Assembly: GCA_001796935.1 (NCBI GenBank)
Contig: MGNX01000047.1
Span: forward strand, 1-16,113
Length of the DNA stretch: 16,113 nucleotides
Reading direction: 5' to 3'
From: Chloroflexi bacterium RBG_16_60_22
GTDB taxonomy: Bacteria; Chloroflexota; Dehalococcoidia; Dehalococcoidales; RBG-16-60-22
The first letter of the stretch is position 1, and every line of letters begins with the position of its first letter. Positions 1 to 6,454 of the stretch are shown here, in pieces. Both the position numbers and the translations under genes were made by a program. The notes below the pieces were generated by a model. The model made no database searches. It was given only the letters and a program-made list of their open reading frames with translations, and had not been told where the DNA came from.

Positions 1-798
1 GGCGCTGAGCCGGGAAACGCGGACCGACCGGCCGGGATAGGCCTTCACCAGGCGGTCGGCGATATTTTTGGCCCATTCCGGCTGACGGGCATGGAGGACG
101 GCTATCTCCTCCGGTGAAGGGTACCCGGTGAGGCACTGCTCCAGCCTGGCCAGGGCTTTGGCCTGATTGAAGAACATGCCACGACCGCGCACCTTGCCGG
201 CCTCGTAAATCTCCCCGACCAGCTTGAAGCGGAGCACCGTGCCGAGCCGGCCGAGGAAGAGGTGCCAGCCGGGCAGGGACAGGCGGCGGCCGCCGAGCAG
301 GTAATGGATATCCGCAATCATGCCGACGATATGGGTACGCTTGATAGCCTGGCCGGCTGCCTCCATTACCGCCGCAAGGTTCGCTCCCTCCCGGGCCGCC
401 CGGGCCGCGGCCATGACCACGAAGCCGCACCCCATGGATACGGACCGGGAATCGAGCACTTCCACCGGGCAGCCCTCCGGCGCGTAGCCCCTGGCCACCG
501 TGGCGGCGTTGATGGCGCCGCTGTAGCGGGGGGAAAGGTGGATGGAGAGGATGCCGTCGGCCGCGGCGGCCAGCTCCTGGTAGACCCTGGCGAAATCGCC
601 GGGGGAGGGGATGGAGGTCCGGGGCAGGCGCCGGCTGCGGCCGAGCTTCTCGTAAAACTGGTCGGGGGTGATGTCAACGCCGTCGCGGTAGGTCTCGTCG
701 CCCAGGCGGATGTAGAGCGGGACGACCGTGATGCCCAGCTCCCGCACGGTCTCCGGCGGGAGGTCGGAGCTGCTATCGGTAACGACCTTCACGACCAT
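1..798 (-). CDS. DegV family fatty-acid-binding protein (C-terminus cut by window edge)
   Basis: Seen: reading from an ATG at 798 the frame is open for 266 codons to the window edge. It shows the DegV/FakB layout: TDSSSDLP (residues 7-14), TSIPSP (61-66), HLSPRYSGA (87-95), DSRS (116-119) and GGRR (169-172), then the segment leading into the VRGRG loop (203-207). Known: DegV/FakB proteins bind a fatty acid and, in Firmicutes, present it to the FakA kinase for phosphorylation and phospholipid synthesis; they are usually about 280-290 residues, so roughly 15-25 residues are missing here. A GGAG lies 8 bases before the ATG, which decides the start. The gene follows the metalloregulator by 28 bases on the same strand and is probably cotranscribed with it. 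No FakA partner is visible in the window, so the physiological partner is unknown. Confidence 0.9.
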   Translation of the reverse strand, partial: MVVKVVTDSSSDLPPETVRELGITVVPLYIRLGDETYRDGVDITPDQFYEKLGRSRRLPRTSIPSPGDFARVYQELAAAADGILSIHLSPRYSGAINAATVARGYAPEGCPVEVLDSRSVSMGCGFVVMAAARAAREGANLAAVMEAAGQAIKRTHIVGMIADIHYLLGGRRLSLPGWHLFLGRLGTVLRFKLVGEIYEAGKVRGRGMFFNQAKALARLEQCLTGYPSPEEIAVLHARQPEWAKNIADRLVKAYPGRSVRVSRLSA

Positions 799-826
799 GG
801 TGACGACTCCGGCTGGGGGCCGGTTA

Positions 827-1510
827 TTACCCTGTAGGCCGCTCCCGGCGGCCTGGCTGTGGACGGACGATAATCATGGAGGCCGCTTCCCGGCCGATAG
901 CCCGGGACTCGCCGTTGACCTCGACGCTCATGGTGCCGTCGAACGGCGCTTTTTCCAGCACTTTGAAAGTGGCGCCGGGGGTAAGATTGAGACCGGTGAG
1001 GTAGCGCAGGAAATCCGGGTTGCGCTCGACGATGATATTCAGCACCCGGGCGGACTGCCCGACCTCCAGGTTGGCCATGGTGATGCCGGGGCTGGCGGGT
1101 CGCTTGATGTTTTTCTCCGGTATCGGGCTGCCGTGGGGGCAGACCTCCGGGTTATCCAGAAACTCGGCCAGCTTGTCCGCGACGAGGTCGGTCGTGGCGT
1201 GTTCCAGGCTGCAGGCGTGCTGGTAGACTTCCTCCCAGCCGATGCCCAGGTTGCGGTTAAGGAAGACCTCCCAGAGGCGGTGCCGCCGGGTCAGCCGGAT
1301 GAAGCGTTGCCGGCCCTCATCGGTGAGGCTGGCGCCGCCGTATGGGGTGTACTCGACGAGTCCCTTCTCCGCCAGCCGGCGCAGCATCTCGCTCACCGAG
1401 GCCAGGGATACCCCCATGCTCTGCGCGATGGACGTGGTGCTGACCGGGTTCTCCCGCTCCTCCAGCGCCCCGATTGACTCCAGGTACTCTTCTACCGTCA
1501 GCTGGCTCAC
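827..1510 (-). CDS. DtxR-family metal-dependent repressor with C-terminal FeoA/SH3-like domain
   Basis: Seen: 227 residues in three parts: winged helix-turn-helix (about 1-65), dimerisation and metal-binding helices (about 66-140), and a FeoA/SH3-like domain (about 148-216). Metal-site residues can be aligned with DtxR: H77, E81, H98, C100, E103, H104, followed by the CPHGSPIP signature (124-131). The N-terminal ligand position (Met10 in DtxR) falls on Glu8, closer to the acidic residue of MntR, so metal preference (Fe versus Mn) is uncertain. Known: these proteins bind Fe(II) or Mn(II) and then repress uptake genes. The start is GTG at 1510 with GGGGAG 5 bases upstream. It diverges from the feo operon, making it the obvious local Fe-responsive regulator, and its own promoter region contains candidate operator repeats that suggest autoregulation. 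Confidence 0.93.
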   Translation of the reverse strand: MSQLTVEEYLESIGALEERENPVSTTSIAQSMGVSLASVSEMLRRLAEKGLVEYTPYGGASLTDEGRQRFIRLTRRHRLWEVFLNRNLGIGWEEVYQHACSLEHATTDLVADKLAEFLDNPEVCPHGSPIPEKNIKRPASPGITMANLEVGQSARVLNIIVERNPDFLRYLTGLNLTPGATFKVLEKAPFDGTMSVEVNGESRAIGREAASMIIVRPQPGRRERPTG

Positions 1511-1540
1511 GATAACTCCCCGAACGATACTTCTATGATA

Positions 1541-1569
1541 ATTTTAGGGTAATTATTCGGGTATGTCAA
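1541..1569 (-). promoter_or_regulatory. Promoter of the DtxR-type regulator
   Basis: On the minus strand there is TTGACA (1569-1564), a 17-base spacer and TAAAAT (1546-1541), a near-consensus housekeeping promoter. The predicted transcript starts near 1534, giving a leader of about 24 bases that contains the GGGGAG ribosome site before the GTG at 1510. Confidence 0.75.
1544..1563. promoter_or_regulatory. Direct repeat in the regulator promoter, candidate operator
   Basis: TTAGGGTA (1544-1551) and TTCGGGTA (1556-1563) are 8-base direct repeats with starts 12 bases apart, filling the spacer between the -35 and -10 boxes of the DtxR-type gene. The TTAGG core resembles a DtxR half-site. An overlapping inverted repeat ATAATT/AATTAT spans 1538-1556. 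A protein bound here would block the promoter. Function is inferred from position only. Confidence 0.4.
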
Positions 1570-1585
1570 GTATTGACAGAGGACA

Positions 1586-1605
1586 TTCTAATAAATAGAT
1601 TAGGA
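1586..1605. promoter_or_regulatory. Inverted repeat between divergent promoters, candidate metalloregulator operator
   Basis: TTCTAAT (1586-1592) and ATTAGGA (1599-1605) form an inverted repeat with one mismatch and a 6-base spacer. It lies between the two divergent -35 boxes, and a TTAGG-like half-site (1600-1604) continues toward ACCT at 1608-1611 at the feo -35 box. This arrangement fits an operator for the neighbouring DtxR-type repressor; the match to the classical DtxR consensus is only partial. Confidence 0.45.
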
Positions 1606-1610
1606 CAACC

Positions 1611-1639
1611 TTGACTTGAGCTGGGGGCTCTGATATAAT
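1611..1639 (+). promoter_or_regulatory. Promoter of the feo operon
   Basis: TTGACT (1611-1616), a 17-base spacer and a perfect TATAAT (1634-1639). The predicted start near 1646 lies downstream of the GTG at 1643, which argues that translation of feoA starts at the ATG at 1661. Confidence 0.82.
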
Positions 1640-1660
1640 CTTGTGGGAGGCAGGCGTTTT

Positions 1661-2131
1661 ATGGTTATCAGGCCGCTGAGCCAGCTGGGGCCGCCGGAAC
1701 GGGGCAGGATTATCCGGGTGGGGGGCAGCGGGGAAATACGGCGGCGCCTCCTGGACATGGGCATCGTTACCGGGTCGGTGGTGGAGGTGCAGCGGGTGGC
1801 GCCGCTCGGCGACCCCGTGGAAATCAGGGTGAAGGGTTATGACCTGGCCCTGCGCAAGGAGGAGGCCGAAAAAATCCAGGTGGAGCTGACCGAGGGCGTG
1901 ATTTCCCGGACGGCCGCCGGAGAAAAGGTCGTTATCGTCTCCGTCAGGGCCGGCTGGGGCCTGCAGCGCCGTCTGGCCGACCTCGGGCTGACGCCCGGGA
2001 CGGAAGTTACGATTATCAGCGGCGGCCGGCCCGGCCCGGTCATCATCGAAGTCCGCGGCTCGCGGCTGGCCCTGGGGCAGGGGATGGCCGGTAAAATCGT
2101 GGTGAGGCCGGAGGGGGTCATCACCGAATGA
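1661..2131 (+). CDS. feoA: FeoA, fused tandem two-domain form
   Basis: Seen: 156 residues containing two FeoA/SH3-like domains in series, about residues 1-75 and 84-150. Each has the RRLxDxG(I/L)xxG signature (RRLLDMGIVTG at 28-38; RRLADLGLTPG at 103-113) and a strand pair ending in a (K)IxV-type strand. Known: FeoA is a small cytosolic accessory protein of the FeoB ferrous-iron transporter, normally a single domain of about 75-85 residues. Start choice: the ATG at 1661 lies 10 bases after GGGAGG and downstream of the predicted transcription start. Its stop overlaps the feoB start by four bases (ATGA at 2128-2131), so the two are translationally coupled. The two copies have diverged considerably, so this is an old fusion and not a recent duplication. 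Confidence 0.93.
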   Translation: MVIRPLSQLGPPERGRIIRVGGSGEIRRRLLDMGIVTGSVVEVQRVAPLGDPVEIRVKGYDLALRKEEAEKIQVELTEGVISRTAAGEKVVIVSVRAGWGLQRRLADLGLTPGTEVTIISGGRPGPVIIEVRGSRLALGQGMAGKIVVRPEGVITE

Positions 2132-2814
2132 CCAGGAAGTCGATTACCATGGCCCTGGCCGGTAACCCGAACTCCGGCAAGACCACTGTTTTCAACAACT
2201 TAACCGGCGCCCGCCAGCACGTCGGGAACTGGCCGGGGGTGACCGTGGCCAAGAAAGAAGGTAGCTGTACCTTTCAGGGCCACCACGTCAAGGTGGTCGA
2301 CCTCCCCGGCGTTTACAGCCTGACGGCCTACTCCCAGGACGAGGTCATCGCGCGCGACTACGTGGTGGACGCCCGTCCGGACGTCGTCGTCGACGTGGTG
2401 GACGCCTCCAACCTGGAGCGGAACCTCTACCTGGCCGTGCAATTGCTGGAGATGAAGGCCGGCCTGGTCATCGCCCTCAACATGATGGACGTGGCCCGGT
2501 CCCGCGGCTACGTGATTGACGTCACCGAGCTTTCCCGCCTGCTGGGCACGCCGGTGGTGCCGATGGTGGCCGCCCGGAACCAGGGGACCAAGGAACTGCT
2601 GGAGACGGTGGTGGGCGTGGCCGGGGGTGAAATACCGGTAGGCGGTATCAACCTCCAGTACGGCCAGGACATCGAGGCGGAAATCGCCAAGCTGGAGAAA
2701 CTCGTCGATGGTAATTTCCCGGCGGGGCAATACCCGCCGCGGTGGCTGGCAGTCAAACTGCTGGAAGAGGACGAGGAGATAGTCAGGAAAATCAGGCAGG
2801 CCGGAGTTGGATAG
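2128..2814 (+). CDS. feoB: FeoB N-terminal GTPase and GDI part (separate frame)
   Basis: Seen: 228 residues with all G-protein motifs: G1 GNPNSGKT (12-19), switch region GNWPGVT (33-39), G3 DLPG (58-61), G4 NMMD (118-121), G5 around VAAR (147-150). The GDI-like helical region begins near 181, and the frame stops at TAG 2812-2814 inside it. Known: FeoB is a single polypeptide of about 600-800 residues in most bacteria, in which this cytosolic GTPase is linked to the membrane part. Here the remainder continues in the next reading frame (starts at 2807, overlap 8 bases). This may be a genuine split gene, a frameshift site, or a one-base assembly error near AAAA at 2788-2791 or GGAGTTGG at 2803-2810. 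All nucleotide-binding residues are intact. Confidence 0.92.
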   Translation: MTRKSITMALAGNPNSGKTTVFNNLTGARQHVGNWPGVTVAKKEGSCTFQGHHVKVVDLPGVYSLTAYSQDEVIARDYVVDARPDVVVDVVDASNLERNLYLAVQLLEMKAGLVIALNMMDVARSRGYVIDVTELSRLLGTPVVPMVAARNQGTKELLETVVGVAGGEIPVGGINLQYGQDIEAEIAKLEKLVDGNFPAGQYPPRWLAVKLLEEDEEIVRKIRQAGVG

Positions 2815-4120
2815 TCAGGTAGTAATCCAGGCCAGGGACGAGAGCCTGGCCCATTTGCGGAAGGTCCATGGTGACGATGCCGAGACCCTGATTGCCGATG
2901 CCCGCTATGGTTTCATCAGCGGACTGATGAGAGACGTCCTGGAAAGGCCGGCCGTCGAGAAGGTGACCGCCACCGACCGTATCGACCGTTTCATGCTCAA
3001 CCGCTGGCTGGGCATTCCTCTCTTCCTGGCGATTCTCTTCGCGGTTTTCCAGCTGACCTTCGTCGTCTCGGTGCCCCTGATAAATCTCATCAACGCCGGG
3101 TTCGACTGGCTGGGTGAGCCGACCTCCCGCATAGCGCCGGCCTGGCTGGGCTCGCTCATCACCGACGGCGTGTTCGGCGGGGTGGGCGCGGTGCTGGCCT
3201 TTATCCCGGTAATTTTCCTGCTCTACGTGGCGCTGTCCATCCTGGAGGATACCGGGTACATGGCGCGGGCGGCCTTCGTCGTCGACCGCCTCATGCATAA
3301 AATCGGCCTCCACGGGCGCTCCTTCGTCTCGCTGATACTGGGCTTCGGGTGCAACGTCCCCGCCATCATGTCCAGCCGCACCATCGATAACCCCCGCGAC
3401 CGCCTGGTTACCATACTGGTGACGCCCTTGATGTCCTGCGGGGCCCGGCTGCCGGTCTACGCCCTGTTCGCCGCCGCCTTTTTCACCGCTTACCAGGGGC
3501 TGATAGTCTTCTCGATGTACGGCATCGGCGTCATCCTGGCCATCGGGCTGGCCTGGTTTTTCCGCAAGAGGCTCATTTCCGGCGAGAGCGGCCACTTCGT
3601 CATGGAGCTGCCCCCTTACCGTCTCCCCACCGTAACCGGGGTGCTGGCGCATGTCTGGGACAGGGTCTGGGCCTTCATCTCGCGGGCCGGTACCATTATT
3701 TTCAGCGTGGTCGTCCTCATCTGGCTGCTGAACTACCTCAATATCCTGGAACAGATAGGAAGGGCCGTCGCCCCCGTGTTCAGTCCGGCGGGGTTCGGCC
3801 AGTGGCAGGCGGCGGTGGCGTTGATATTCGGGGTGCTGGCCAAGGAGACCATCGTCGGGGCTTTCGGGACGCTCTTCGCCGCGGCGGGAGATACCGGCAG
3901 CCTGGGGCAGGTCATCGGCAGCGCGCTGGGCTGGACGCCGCTGGTCGCTTTTGCCTTCATGGTCATGATTTTGCTATATGTCCCCTGTGTGGCCACCATC
4001 AGCACCATCAAGCGCGAGACCGGCTCGTGGAAGTGGACGCTGTTTACCATCGGGTACACGCTGGCGCTGGGCTGGACGGTAGCCACCCTGGTATACCGGG
4101 TCGGCCGCCTTTTCATATAA
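2807..4120 (+). CDS. feoB: FeoB membrane transporter part (separate frame)
   Basis: Seen: up to 437 residues continuing FeoB in the +1 frame. The first 60 residues finish the GDI region (HLRKVHGDDAE..DARYGFI). About eight hydrophobic segments follow, near 70-96, 122-147, 203-228, 231-251, 293-310, 333-362, 376-398 and 411-430. Signature gate motifs are present: GCNVPAIMSSRT (181-192), MSCGARLPVY (209-218), AKETIVG (345-351), and YVPCVATISTIKRETGSWKW (391-410) with Cys394. Known: this part forms the inner-membrane Fe(II) path. If translated on its own the start would be TTG at 2807, with AGGCAGG 6 bases upstream, coupled to the preceding stop. If feoB is really one frame, this start is artificial. 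Only the reading frame is broken; no transporter motif is lost. Confidence 0.92.
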   Translation: MDSQVVIQARDESLAHLRKVHGDDAETLIADARYGFISGLMRDVLERPAVEKVTATDRIDRFMLNRWLGIPLFLAILFAVFQLTFVVSVPLINLINAGFDWLGEPTSRIAPAWLGSLITDGVFGGVGAVLAFIPVIFLLYVALSILEDTGYMARAAFVVDRLMHKIGLHGRSFVSLILGFGCNVPAIMSSRTIDNPRDRLVTILVTPLMSCGARLPVYALFAAAFFTAYQGLIVFSMYGIGVILAIGLAWFFRKRLISGESGHFVMELPPYRLPTVTGVLAHVWDRVWAFISRAGTIIFSVVVLIWLLNYLNILEQIGRAVAPVFSPAGFGQWQAAVALIFGVLAKETIVGAFGTLFAAAGDTGSLGQVIGSALGWTPLVAFAFMVMILLYVPCVATISTIKRETGSWKWTLFTIGYTLALGWTVATLVYRVGRLFI

Positions 4121-4162
4121 TCGAATAGTCATAGAGATGAATACAATAGCCGGGGAATTATC

Positions 4163-4414
4163 ATGCTGGCGGAGATAATGAAAGCCTTCCGGGAGACCGG
4201 GAGGCCGCTGGACCTGAACGAGCTGAGTAAAAGCCTGGGCGCCGAGCGGAGTGCCGTGGAGGGAATGCTGCAAACACTGGTGCGCCAGGGCAAGCTCCGG
4301 GAAATCAGCCCCGGCTCGGAGGACTGCATCCATTGCGGCGGCCGCGCCGACTGCGCCCGTTGGCAGTCGGGCCCGATGGGCAGGGTCTACGAGCTGCCGG
4401 AGAATTCCCGGTAA
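4163..4414 (+). CDS. feoC: FeoC-like winged-helix protein with cysteine motif
   Basis: Seen: 83 residues. Residues 1-48 fit a small winged helix (LNELSKSLGAERSAVEGML, then LVRQGKLREI), and the wing region carries C55, C58 and C64 in the pattern CxxCx5C. Known: FeoC proteins are small winged-helix proteins at the end of feo operons. In enterobacteria they carry a cysteine cluster that can bind an oxygen-sensitive Fe-S centre and influence FeoB stability. The start ATG has GGGGA about 6 bases upstream. The gene is 42 bases after feoB and 13 bases before the rubrerythrin, in the same operon. The assignment rests on fold, size, cysteines and position; overall similarity to enterobacterial FeoC is low, so FeoC-like is safer than a strict orthologue. 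Confidence 0.78.
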   Translation: MLAEIMKAFRETGRPLDLNELSKSLGAERSAVEGMLQTLVRQGKLREISPGSEDCIHCGGRADCARWQSGPMGRVYELPENSR

Positions 4415-4427
4415 AAGGAGGTGACGC

Positions 4428-4808
4428 ATGTCAAAGACGGATGATAACCTGAAGATTGCCTTCGCCGACGAGAGCCAGACCAACATCGAGTACCTGGCCT
4501 ACGCCCAGAAGGCGATTGACGAGGGCTACGTCGAGGTGGCCCAGCTCTTCAGGGAGGCGGCCGGCGCCGAGGTAGTGCACGCTTTGACTCACCTTAAGGT
4601 CATGGACGTGGTGAAGTCCACCCGGGAGAACCTCAGGGAGGCCGCCGAGGGTGAGAGCCTGGAGATAATGTCCATGTACCCCAAGTTCATCGAGGAGGCG
4701 GAGGGGGAGGGGAGGAAAGAAGCGTCCGAGTCCTTCCGCATCGCCTTCGAGAGGGAGAAGCACCACCGGGACATGTTCCGGCAGGCGCTCAAGCGGATGT
4801 CGGCCTGA
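4428..4808 (+). CDS. Rubrerythrin-type diiron protein lacking a rubredoxin domain
   Basis: Seen: 126 residues, all alpha-helical, with ferritin-like iron ligands: E15 in helix 1, ExxH at E48-H51, acidic residues around 89-94, and a second ExxH at E110-H113. There are no CxxC pairs, so the C-terminal rubredoxin domain of classical rubrerythrin (about 190 residues) is absent. Known: the family reduces hydrogen peroxide in anaerobes using a diiron site; stand-alone diiron versions need an external electron donor such as rubredoxin. A strong GGAGGTG lies 6 bases upstream of the ATG. As the last gene of the feo operon it probably handles peroxide or iron when Fe(II) is imported. A role in iron storage cannot be excluded. 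Confidence 0.9.
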   Translation: MSKTDDNLKIAFADESQTNIEYLAYAQKAIDEGYVEVAQLFREAAGAEVVHALTHLKVMDVVKSTRENLREAAEGESLEIMSMYPKFIEEAEGEGRKEASESFRIAFEREKHHRDMFRQALKRMSA

Positions 4809-4821
4809 AGGCTGAGCTGAA

Positions 4822-4850
4822 TTGACATAACGATATTCTGACGATACTAT
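4822..4850 (+). promoter_or_regulatory. Promoter of the sirtuin gene, apparently leaderless
   Basis: TTGACA (4822-4827), a 17-base spacer and TACTAT (4845-4850). The expected start of transcription is about 4856-4858, coinciding with the first ATG (4856) of the sirtuin. There is no Shine-Dalgarno sequence upstream of that ATG, consistent with a leaderless mRNA. Confidence 0.7.
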
Positions 4851-4855
4851 TGTAT

Positions 4856-5569
4856 ATGCAGAATAAAGACATGTCCGACCTGAATCAGCGCATCGATACC
4901 CTCGCCCGCTGGATGCTGGAGGCGAAGTACCCGGTGGTCTTCACCGGCGCCGGCGTCAGCACGGAGTCCGGCCTGCGCGATTTCCGGGGTCCGGACGGGC
5001 TCTGGACGCGGCGTGATAAAGGGCTGGCCACCCCGCAGCAGGACTTTACCGGCGCCGGGCCCAACGCCGGTCACCGCGCCATCGCCGAGCTCCAGGATTT
5101 AGGCCGGCTGGCCTTTCTCATCTCCCAGAACGTGGACAACCTGCACCTCAAGTCCGGCATCCGGCCGGAGCGACTCGCCGAGCTGCACGGCAACCTCACC
5201 AAGGTCCGCTGTACCGATTGCGGGTTCAAGATGGACCGTTTCGAGGACCAGGCGGCGTGTCCCCTCTGCGGCGGCAGGCTGGTCTCCACGGTGGTCAACT
5301 TCGGGCAGTCGCTGCCGGCCAAGGATTTAGCTGAATCCTACGAGCATTCGCAGAAGTGCGACCTTTTTATCGTGGTGGGCTCCAGCCTGGTGGTCTATCC
5401 GGCGGCGGACATGCCCCGGGTGGCGCTGCAGGCCGGGGCGAAGCTGGTTATCATCAACCGGGGCGAGACGCCCTTCGATGAGTACGCCGGCCTGCGTTTC
5501 TCCGAGGCCATCGGCCAGGTGCTGCCGCCGGCCTTGGTGCGGCTGAAAAGCCTCCTGGGGCGTATCTAG
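4856..5569 (+). CDS. Sir2-family NAD-dependent protein deacylase (sirtuin)
   Basis: Seen: 237 residues with the full sirtuin core: NAD-binding GAGVSTESGLRDFRG (31-45), QNVDNLH (91-97, usually QN(I/V)DGLH), catalytic His111 in ELHGN, a Cys4 zinc ribbon C119/C122/C135/C138, NFGQ (148-151), GSSL (175-178) and INR (200-202). Known: sirtuins remove acyl groups from lysines using NAD+, giving nicotinamide and O-acyl-ADP-ribose; bacterial targets include acyl-CoA synthetases. The Ala-Tyr-Arg signature of CobB-type desuccinylases is not seen, so ordinary deacetylation or another acyl preference is open. Start: ATG 4856 fits the promoter; ATG 4871 is a possible alternative. It is separate from the feo operon in promoter and converges on the VLRF1 gene. 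Confidence 0.92.
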   Translation: MQNKDMSDLNQRIDTLARWMLEAKYPVVFTGAGVSTESGLRDFRGPDGLWTRRDKGLATPQQDFTGAGPNAGHRAIAELQDLGRLAFLISQNVDNLHLKSGIRPERLAELHGNLTKVRCTDCGFKMDRFEDQAACPLCGGRLVSTVVNFGQSLPAKDLAESYEHSQKCDLFIVVGSSLVVYPAADMPRVALQAGAKLVIINRGETPFDEYAGLRFSEAIGQVLPPALVRLKSLLGRI

Positions 5570-5579
5570 CTGGTTGTGA

Positions 5580-5650
5580 TGTCATTCCAGAGAAGGCTGG
5601 AATCCAGGGTAGCCGCGGGGTTCTGGATTCTGGCCTGCGCCAGAATGACA
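5580..5650. repeat. 71-bp inverted-repeat element with TGTCATTC ends
   Basis: The element begins TGTCATTCCAG and ends CAGAATGACA, whose reverse complement is TGTCATTCTG. Both halves continue with a short GGC.. hairpin and a (G)AATCCAG motif, so it is two opposed copies of one module. It fills the convergent gap between the sirtuin and the VLRF1 gene and may act as a bidirectional terminator. A single copy of the same module is at 8888-8915. It resembles REP/MITE-type intergenic repeats. Confidence 0.75.
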
Positions 5651-5653
5651 ATA

Positions 5654-6406
5654 CTAGTACTCGCGCCAGTCAATCACGGTGCTCGCCCAGACCCGGTTGA
5701 TTGATGCCTCCAGCACCGCCTGGCGGGGCGCGGGGATATCCAGCAGGTGCGGCAGGGCGGGCTTGTAGAGCTTGCCGAGAAAGGGGCACCGCTTGTGCAG
5801 GAGTGCCAGCGTATTCCTCGCCCCGCCGAAGACGATGTAGTCCAGCTCCTTCACGTGCGGTTCGAGCTGCTGGCGGGTGTGCTGGCAGACCCGCGTCAGA
5901 AAGACCTCTATCTGCTTGTCGCGGTGCCGCGCGAAACGCTGCGCCGACGAGCCGCCCTGACGGTGCCGCCCGTGGACGAGGCCGGTGCCCACCTTGCTGT
6001 TTAGCAGCTTCTCACCCTTGCAGACCCCTACGGCAAAGGCCCCCAGCCGTACCAGCACCAGCGCGAAGAGGTAGTCGCGCCGCAGCGCCGCCACCAGCGG
6101 CTCGGTGGTCAGGGTTTCCGCCAGGAGCTTTTCCGAGACGGGAAAGGGCGGCAGGATGAGGTACCTTATCACCGGGCTCCACAGGATGACCGCCCCGGTC
6201 CGGGAAGGGCCGGCCAGCTCTAACAGTCGCGCCAGGATATCCGGCGGCGCGGGTATTTCACTGATGAGACCCTCGATATCGGCGGCCGGCAGGAAGGGCG
6301 GCAGGTAAACGGAGAGGACCTTTTCGCCGGGTTCGCTGGCCAGCGAGCCGAGGAATTCCAGCATCCTGGTCCGGCCGAGGCTCCACCGTCCCGATACCAG
6401 CGCCAA
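5654..6406 (-). CDS. Vms1-like release factor (VLRF1 superfamily), candidate peptidyl-tRNA hydrolase
   Basis: Seen: 250 residues with an eRF1-domain-2/RNase H-like layout: strands near 30-35, 72-85 and 113-128, then a basic loop HGRHRQGGSSAQRFARHR (145-162) followed by a long helix, a strand LDYIVFGG (188-195) and a C-terminal segment. Known: eRF1 uses GGQ and eukaryotic Vms1/ANKZF1 use a related glutamine loop to cut peptidyl-tRNA on split 60S subunits; bacterial VLRF1 families share this loop. Here G151, G152 and Q156 are the candidate catalytic-loop residues. The start is TTG 6406 with GGGGGAG 6 bases upstream; the frame is open back to the mutS2 stop, so an N-terminus damaged by an indel is possible. 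It lies 48 bases after mutS2 on the same strand. The family assignment is from motif recognition; the enzymatic role is inferred. Confidence 0.72.
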   Translation of the reverse strand: MALVSGRWSLGRTRMLEFLGSLASEPGEKVLSVYLPPFLPAADIEGLISEIPAPPDILARLLELAGPSRTGAVILWSPVIRYLILPPFPVSEKLLAETLTTEPLVAALRRDYLFALVLVRLGAFAVGVCKGEKLLNSKVGTGLVHGRHRQGGSSAQRFARHRDKQIEVFLTRVCQHTRQQLEPHVKELDYIVFGGARNTLALLHKRCPFLGKLYKPALPHLLDIPAPRQAVLEASINRVWASTVIDWREY

Positions 6407-6408
6407 GG

Positions 6409-6447
6409 CTAGCTCCCCCTGCCGGGTGGCTTTCGATAGTTTTTCAT
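6409..6447 (-). other. Possible 12-codon leader ORF between mutS2 and VLRF1
   Basis: An ATG at 6447, preceded by AGGAGAGGC, opens a 12-residue frame (MKNYRKPPGRGS) ending in TAG 6411-6409, two bases before the TTG start of the VLRF1 gene. The peptide contains PPG, a known ribosome-pausing motif. It could be a regulatory leader or a chance ORF. Alternatively it is the true VLRF1 N-terminus broken by a one-base indel: one extra A in the A run at 6440-6444 gives an in-frame start of about MKKLSKATRQGELA. Confidence 0.3.
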
Positions 6448-6454
6448 GCCTCTC

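Noticed and set aside
262..837. Long plus-strand open frames opposite DegV, the DtxR-type regulator, mutS2, ferredoxin and SDR
   Set aside because: They are antisense shadows caused by high GC; composition is Gly/Ala/Arg/His-rich, no motifs, while the opposite strand carries clear families.
1643..1660. Upstream GTG start for feoA
   Set aside because: It lies at or before the predicted transcript start, whereas ATG 1661 has a suitably placed GGGAGG.
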